Shown here one piece after another: positions 49,523-56,158 of a DNA stretch of 56,158 nt (its first letter is position 1; each line of letters starts with the position of its first letter). The notes beneath the pieces were generated by a model that saw nothing but the letters and a program-made list of their open reading frames with translations, did not search any database and was not told the DNA's origin. The position numbers were made by a program, and so were the translations under genes. The stretch comes from Shimia haliotis (GTDB taxonomy: Bacteria; Pseudomonadota; Alphaproteobacteria; Rhodobacterales; Rhodobacteraceae). The stretch covers positions 1 through 56,158 of the forward strand of contig NZ_FOSZ01000012.1 of assembly GCF_900114415.1 (NCBI RefSeq). Direction: 5' to 3'.

Positions 49523-51352
49523 TTAACCGAGCATGCCTTTGCCATGACCGATAGCGGATTGCAGAGATTTCACCACGACAAATGCGTCGCGTAAATGACT
49601 TCGCTCAAAATCGGAGAGGGCGGCAGGGCTGAGGAAATTGTCGGGTTTCTGGCCCGCGGTGATCTGGCGGGCCTGATGTTCAAGACGGGTTTCGGCGATC
49701 AGGTCATAGGCGTCCAGAAGGTCGGCGGCGCCGCTTTCAGACAGGACTTGGGCCGATTGCGCGGCCTTTAGGCGGGCGCGGGTGTTGGCCTCGGGCAGCT
49801 GACCTTGCAGGGCATATAGGCGCGCGAGGTCGATAATGGGAACCACGCCGTTGTGTTTCATGTCGAGTTGATTTTTGTGCTCGCCGGAGCGGATCGTGGC
49901 GAGGCCGTGCAACATGCCTAGGGGCGGTTGGTGGCCCAGTGAGTTGCCGGTCATATGGGCGACAAAGATCGAATTTGAGGCCGCTGCCTTGAGGGTGTCT
50001 TCCTGCAAATCTGCAAAGAGATCGAAGGTGCCGCCGATGGGGCGGAGATCGAACATGACACTGGCGAGCATCTGGGCTTCGGGATTGGGCGTGTCGATCC
50101 AGCCTTTGAAATAACCACGCCAGACCGATAGCGGCTGACACCAGCGCGGGTTCGTGGCCATCATGTCACCGGGGCAGTAGAAGTATCCGATGGTATCAAG
50201 GCCATCGCAGACAATCTTGGCGAGCTTTGCAAAATATCCGGTGCGCATGTCGTCGGTGCAGGCGTCGTCCAAGATCAGGCAATTGTCCTGATCAGACACG
50301 CCGGTCTGTTCCTGCCGCCCTTGCGACCCGCAGGCCAGCCAGAGGTAGGGCACCGGCGGTTCGCCCAGTTCGGCCTCCGCCATGGCGAGCAGGCGGCGGG
50401 TGGCGGTGTCGGCGATGTCGGTGATCAGACGGGTGACGATTTCATGGCGGTTGCCGCCTGCGACCAATTGCACAAGCAGTTGCGGAATACGGGCGGTGAC
50501 AGTGGCCATTTGCTCGGCGGTTTCGGCGTTGGCGACTTCGGCCACCAGTTCGGCGGAACTCACGGCCTGAATGCGGGTGAGGTCGGTCTGGGTGACGATG
50601 CCGATGAGCTTTCCGGCTTCGACGATGGGCACATGGCCGATGCCGCGTTCCATCATCACATGCAGCACGTCCGAGCCGATGGCTGTCGGGGGCAGGGAGA
50701 TTGGGGCGGTGGTCATGACCTCAGACACGGGCGTGGTCAGGGGGCGGGCTTCGGCCAGCACTTTGCCGACCAGATCGCCGGAAGTGAGGATGCCTGACAG
50801 TGCTTTTCCCTCGGTGATGCACAGAGACGAGATGCCCTTTTCGCGCATCAGGCGGGCGGCGTCGGCCACGGCGGCATCGGGGGATACGGTGATTGGGTTG
50901 CGGGCCATAAAACTATCGACCCGCGAAGTGGCAAGATCGTTGGTCTTGGCTTTTCGGGCGGCGCGTGAGCGGTCAAAGAAACGACGCGCTGGTTCATGAT
51001 CCGCGATCAGGGCGCGGAAACTGGCAGGGGGCAGCACAAGCAGCAACGCATGTTCTTCGGCACGGGCCGAGGTCACGGCGCGGCCCTCGCGCAGAAGTCC
51101 GCGCTCGCCAAAAGAGTTGCGCAGGCCAAGGTGGGAGACCACCACATCGTTTTCGTCGCGGACCTCGATCACGCCTTCGTAGACGATGAACAGGCCAGGA
51201 AGTTTTTCGCCCAGATCGTAGACGGAGAAATCTTTCTCGACCTCCCAGACGTCAAAGCTTTCGGCCAGCGCCGGGAGGGCGTCAGGCGGCAGCGCGTCAT
51301 AAGGGTGTACGGAACGCAGAAAGCGGGTGATCTGGTCTTGGGTCAGGGGCAT
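49523..51352 (-). CDS. cNMP-binding/CBS/DUF294 nucleotidyltransferase-like protein
   Basis: A 609-residue cytoplasmic protein. Domains are a cyclic-nucleotide-binding fold (about 1-130), a CBS pair (about 145-270, FMARNPITVSPDAAVADAAR and VSEVMTTAPISLPPTAIGSD), a DUF294 nucleotidyltransferase domain with GSQGRQEQTGVSDQDN near residue 340 (GS-x-GR-x-E and DxD), and a C-terminal helical domain (about 460-600). It resembles GlnD-type enzymes and probably modifies a protein in response to nucleotide level. It is regularly found beside ActP-type symporters; that link is from family knowledge. Confidence 0.92.
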   Translation of the reverse strand: MPLTQDQITRFLRSVHPYDALPPDALPALAESFDVWEVEKDFSVYDLGEKLPGLFIVYEGVIEVRDENDVVVSHLGLRNSFGERGLLREGRAVTSARAEEHALLLVLPPASFRALIADHEPARRFFDRSRAARKAKTNDLATSRVDSFMARNPITVSPDAAVADAARLMREKGISSLCITEGKALSGILTSGDLVGKVLAEARPLTTPVSEVMTTAPISLPPTAIGSDVLHVMMERGIGHVPIVEAGKLIGIVTQTDLTRIQAVSSAELVAEVANAETAEQMATVTARIPQLLVQLVAGGNRHEIVTRLITDIADTATRRLLAMAEAELGEPPVPYLWLACGSQGRQEQTGVSDQDNCLILDDACTDDMRTGYFAKLAKIVCDGLDTIGYFYCPGDMMATNPRWCQPLSVWRGYFKGWIDTPNPEAQMLASVMFDLRPIGGTFDLFADLQEDTLKAAASNSIFVAHMTGNSLGHQPPLGMLHGLATIRSGEHKNQLDMKHNGVVPIIDLARLYALQGQLPEANTRARLKAAQSAQVLSESGAADLLDAYDLIAETRLEHQARQITAGQKPDNFLSPAALSDFERSHLRDAFVVVKSLQSAIGHGKGMLG

Positions 51353-51365
51353 GTGTGCAACCTAT

Positions 51366-51402
51366 AAAGAAAAAATCCCGCCCGACAATGTGCCGGGCGG
51401 GA
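51366..51402 (-). terminator. Rho-independent terminator after actP
   Basis: On the minus strand TCCCGCCCG (51402-51394) pairs with CGGGCGGGA (51384-51376) over 9 bp, loop 9 bases, followed by TTTTTTCTTTAT. A second stem (TGATCGGT/ACCGATCA, 51438-51459) overlaps the actP stop codon. Confidence 0.92.
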
Positions 51403-51456
51403 CAGGGGAAGGGCGGGGCCGGGAGGCGCTCCGCCCCTGATCGGTGGGGAAACCGA

Positions 51457-53244
51457 TCAGTGATCCTGTGCCGCGCCGGCCCCTTTGGGGATACGTACGC
51501 TTTCCACGAGGTCTTTGATCTCCTGCGGGGTCTCTTTGGTCATGGAAGCGACCACATAAGCGACACCGAAGTTGACCAGAGCACCGATGGCGCCAAAGCT
51601 TGTGGACTTGATCGTGCCGAGAAGCGGATCAGCGTCGGTGAAGCTGTTGGTGCCAGGGATGAAGAGCCAGCCCTTGTGCAGGAAGATGTAGACGAGCGTC
51701 ACGGAGATACCCGCGATCATGCCTGCAACCGCGCCGGTGTTGTTGATCTTCTTCCAGAAGATACCCATCATCAGCGCCGGGAAGATCGAAGCCGCTGCCA
51801 GACCGAAGGCCAGTGCCACGGTTTGCGCCGCAAAGCCCGGAGGGTTGAGACCAAGGATCGTCGCAACCACGATGGCCACGGCCATTGCGATCCGTGCGGA
51901 CAGAAGCTCGTTCTTTTCCGAGATCTGCGGAGCAATCGCGCCTTTGATCAGGTCGTGAGACACAGCGGAGGAGATCGCGAGCAGAAGGCCTGCTGCGGTC
52001 GAGAGTGCTGCGGCGAGACCACCGGCGGCCACGAGACCAATCACCCAAGAGGGCAGGTTCGCGATTTCCGGGTTGGCCAGCACGAGGATGTCGCGGTTAA
52101 ACTTGGTCAGCTCGTTGCCTTCCCAGCCTTTTTCCGCAGCAATCGCCTGAAGATCAGCATTCTTGTCGTTGTAATACTGGATCTTGCCGTCGCCGTTTTT
52201 GTCTTCCCAATCCAGAAGACCGGTTTTCTGCCATGTGGCCATCCAGTCGTACTCGGCTTCGTTCTCGATCTGCTGCGTGGTCACAGCGCCGCCTTCGATG
52301 CCGCCATTGGGCCACATCAGTTCGGAGATGTTCAGGCGAGCCATGGCGCCAACAGCCGGAGCCGTTAGGTACAAGAGCGCGATGAACACCAGAGTCCAGC
52401 CAGCCGACCAACGTGCATCAGACACCTTGGGAACGGTGAAGAAGCGCATGATGACGTGGGGCAGACCCGCAGTACCGATCATCAGAGACAGGGTGAAGAG
52501 CACCATGTTCAACGTGTCGGCGTGATGCGCGGTGTATTCCTTAAAGCCCAACTCGGTCACAACCGCGTCGAGTTTCATCAGGAGCGGCTCACCAGAAGCA
52601 ACGTGGTCACCAAACAGGCCCAGTGCAGGGATCGGCGTGCCGGTCAGCTGCAGCGAGATAAAGATCGCCGGAATGGTGTAGGCAGTGATCAGAACGCAAT
52701 ACTGCGCCACCTGCGTGTAGGTCACACCTTTCATGCCGCCAAAAACAGCATAGGCAAACACAACACAGGCACCGATCAGCAGACCAGCGGTGTTGGAAAC
52801 CTCAAGAAAGCGGCCAAAGGCCACGCCCACGCCGGTCATCTGGCCGATCACGTAAGTGGTGGAGGCCACGATCAGACAGATCACGGCCACGATACGCGCG
52901 GTCTGGCTGTAGAAGCGGTCGCCAATGAATTCCGACACGGTGTATTTGCCGAACTTACGCAGATAAGGCGCAAGCAGAAGCGCCAGCAGCACGTAGCCAC
53001 CGGTCCAGCCCATCAGGAAGGAAGAGTTGTCATAGCCGGTGAAGGCGATGAGGCCCGCCATCGAGATGAACGAGGCTGCCGACATCCAGTCAGCTGCTGT
53101 CGCCATACCGTTGGTGACTGGGTGAACGCCGCGGCCGGCGGCGTAAAATTCAGACGTGGACCCAGCGCGGGCCCAGATCGCGATGCCGATGTAGAGCGCA
53201 AAAGACGCGCCCACAAACAGCAGGTTGATTGCAAATTGGCTCAT
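51457..53244 (-). CDS. actP: Cation/acetate symporter ActP-type (sodium:solute symporter family)
   Basis: A 595-residue inner-membrane symporter of about 13 helices that imports acetate or a related carboxylate with sodium. Family signs are GRGVHPVTNGMATAADWMSA near the N-terminus and AGGLAAALSTAAGLLLAISS in the second half. A hydrophilic insertion around residues 325-375 contains DKNGDGKIQYYND, close to an EF-hand/dockerin calcium loop. It follows the DUF4212 gene by 14 bases; the two are treated as subunits. Terminator at 51366-51402 ends the unit. Proximity to acs supports acetate as substrate. Confidence 0.92.
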   Translation of the reverse strand: MSQFAINLLFVGASFALYIGIAIWARAGSTSEFYAAGRGVHPVTNGMATAADWMSAASFISMAGLIAFTGYDNSSFLMGWTGGYVLLALLLAPYLRKFGKYTVSEFIGDRFYSQTARIVAVICLIVASTTYVIGQMTGVGVAFGRFLEVSNTAGLLIGACVVFAYAVFGGMKGVTYTQVAQYCVLITAYTIPAIFISLQLTGTPIPALGLFGDHVASGEPLLMKLDAVVTELGFKEYTAHHADTLNMVLFTLSLMIGTAGLPHVIMRFFTVPKVSDARWSAGWTLVFIALLYLTAPAVGAMARLNISELMWPNGGIEGGAVTTQQIENEAEYDWMATWQKTGLLDWEDKNGDGKIQYYNDKNADLQAIAAEKGWEGNELTKFNRDILVLANPEIANLPSWVIGLVAAGGLAAALSTAAGLLLAISSAVSHDLIKGAIAPQISEKNELLSARIAMAVAIVVATILGLNPPGFAAQTVALAFGLAAASIFPALMMGIFWKKINNTGAVAGMIAGISVTLVYIFLHKGWLFIPGTNSFTDADPLLGTIKSTSFGAIGALVNFGVAYVVASMTKETPQEIKDLVESVRIPKGAGAAQDH

Positions 53245-53258
53245 TGTCCCTCAGCCTC

Positions 53259-53516
53259 TCACTCTTCAACGCCGTGTTCGGCGTCGAGTTTGTTCATTTT
53301 CCAGGCGTAGAAAAAGATCAGTGCCAGGAAGACGAGGATCGACCCTTGCTGGGCGAACCAGAAGCCAAGGTCAGTGCCGCCAACAGAGATGCCTGCCAGC
53401 ATCGGGCGCAGCAGAATGCCAAACCCGAAAGAGACCAGCGCCCAGATGACGAGGCTGATCAGGATGATGCGAACATTGGCGGACCAATATGCGCTGTTGG
53501 ATGAGTTGTCAGACAT
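53259..53516 (-). CDS. DUF4212 small subunit of the symporter
   Basis: An 85-residue membrane protein with two helices (IILISLVIWALVSFGFGILL and ILVFLALIFFYAWKMNKLD) joined by a loop with GGTDLGFWFAQQGS, the DUF4212 signature. It always precedes VC_2705-type symporter genes, as it precedes actP here, and is thought to be a small accessory subunit. AGGGAGGAGG stands before the ATG at 53516. Confidence 0.92.
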   Translation of the reverse strand: MSDNSSNSAYWSANVRIILISLVIWALVSFGFGILLRPMLAGISVGGTDLGFWFAQQGSILVFLALIFFYAWKMNKLDAEHGVEE

Positions 53517-53585
53517 GGAATGCCTCCTCCCTCTCGTTTCCGTTTCCTCCATGAAAAGGCGGCCAAGGCTGCCTCTCCAATCCCT

Positions 53586-54269
53586 TCAGGCCGTCGCCGT
53601 TGCGACGATGGCCCCAAGCTCTTGTGCGATCACGTCGATGTCTCCCATGGCATCAACGGATTGCAGCGCACCCTTCGCCTCGTAGTAGGCAATCAGGGGC
53701 GCGGTTTGTGCGTGATAGGCTTCAAGGCGGGACGCGACCGTTTCGGCGTTGTCGTCCGCGCGGCGTTTGAAGTCCGTGCCGCCGCAGGTGTCGCATTGAC
53801 CGTCCTTTGCGGGCTGTTTGAAGCTGTCGTGGTAGCCTTCGCCGCAACCGCCGCAGGTATAGCGGCCGGAGATGCGGGTCACCATGGCGGCGTCCTCGAC
53901 CTCAAGGCTGATGGCGGCGTTGATGCGCTGGCCGCTTTCGGTAAGCAGTGTATCAAGGGCCTCGGCCTGCACCGTGGTGCGCGGGAAGCCGTCAAGGATC
54001 ACGCCTTGGGCGCAGTCCGCGTCGGCAAGGCGGTCGCGCAGGATGTTGATGACGATCTCGTCCGAGACCAGATCACCGGCTTCCATCACAGCTTTGGCGG
54101 CTTTGCCCGCCTCTGTGCCAGCGGCCACAGCGGCGCGCAAAAGATCACCGGTGGAGAGCTGCACGAGACCGAATTTGGTCTCGAGCATGCGGGCCTGTGT
54201 GCCTTTGCCGGCCCCGGGAGGGCCGAGCAGGATCAGAACGGGCGCTGCGGTTTTTGCTTTGTCGAGCAT
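53586..54269 (-). CDS. adk: Adenylate kinase, zinc-LID type
   Basis: A 227-residue enzyme, AMP + ATP to 2 ADP. P-loop LLGPPGAGKGTQA, AMP-site LSTGDLLRAAVA and GFPRT are intact. The LID holds CGGCGEGYHD and CDTCGG, a four-Cys zinc site. It starts 4 bases after the acs stop. The arrangement is sensible: Acs releases AMP and Adk returns it to the ADP pool. Many roseobacters keep a second adk in the ribosomal-protein operon; this copy may be dedicated to acetate activation. Confidence 0.95.
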   Translation of the reverse strand: MLDKAKTAAPVLILLGPPGAGKGTQARMLETKFGLVQLSTGDLLRAAVAAGTEAGKAAKAVMEAGDLVSDEIVINILRDRLADADCAQGVILDGFPRTTVQAEALDTLLTESGQRINAAISLEVEDAAMVTRISGRYTCGGCGEGYHDSFKQPAKDGQCDTCGGTDFKRRADDNAETVASRLEAYHAQTAPLIAYYEAKGALQSVDAMGDIDVIAQELGAIVATATA

Positions 54270-54273
54270 GCGC

Positions 54274-56158
<1,885 letters not shown>

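Overview
The window reads as chromosomal DNA of a marine alphaproteobacterium of the Rhodobacteraceae (Roseobacter group). This rests on gene content: an ScfR-type regulator beside acetate genes, GapR, an RpoE-ChrR singlet-oxygen switch with its flavoprotein/DUF1365/CFA-synthase operon, a taurine-clade-style short Pta with AckA, and the dense, ATGA-coupled layout. There is no rRNA gene, and genus or species cannot be given. The first 71 bases are repeated exactly as the last 71 bases. Joining the two ends restores a full-length 649-codon acs gene, so the contig closes on itself as a 56,087-bp circle. No replication or partition gene is present, so a collapsed tandem duplication or an assembly loop is more likely than a plasmid.

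Region 1 (1-10386, continuing across the ends to 51457) is an acetate/short-chain-acid supercluster. Read on the minus strand through the join it runs livKHMGF, acs, adk, DUF4212, actP and a terminator. Divergent from livK are an ScfR regulator, a receiver-only response regulator, a small membrane protein and a sodium/solute-symporter-STAC-histidine-kinase. The scfR-livK gap holds a 32-bp tandem repeat that looks like an operator. Beyond actP lie a CBS/cNMP/nucleotidyltransferase (DUF294) protein, a membrane-bound exonuclease, a flavin reductase, pta, ackA and marC.

Region 2 (10453-20292) holds a FliM/FliN-like protein, a split Blh-type sulfide-detoxification operon (persulfide dioxygenase, two YeeE halves, DUF442), a DksA-like protein, a FadB-like fusion with degenerate active sites, gapR, a sulfotransferase-like protein, an FbpB-type iron permease and tRNA-Thr(UGU).

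Region 3 (20277-24983) is a 4.7-kb integrative element in the 3' end of tRNA-Thr. It is bounded by 20-bp att copies with matching arm-site pairs just inside each end. It carries a tyrosine integrase, AlpA, a 254-residue protein of unknown function translationally coupled to the integrase, a coupled chain of small DNA-binding-type genes (one of 42 codons), an exported protein and a zinc-ribbon protein. All of its genes are on the minus strand.

Region 4 (25219-43978) holds a porin, sqdB with a membrane glycosyltransferase, the RpoE-ChrR cluster with two divergent sigma-E-type promoters, a 1255-residue RTX protein with an embedded glycoside hydrolase, an FAH-family hydrolase, and a self-contained reductive dehalogenase fused to its own NAD(P)H:flavin:2Fe-2S reductase.

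No stretch longer than 300 bases lacks a gene. The longest gaps are 35798-36082 (a weak hairpin and AT-rich promoter DNA), 24984-25218 (nothing supportable) and 5464-5686 (the operator region). No CRISPR array or insertion sequence is visible.
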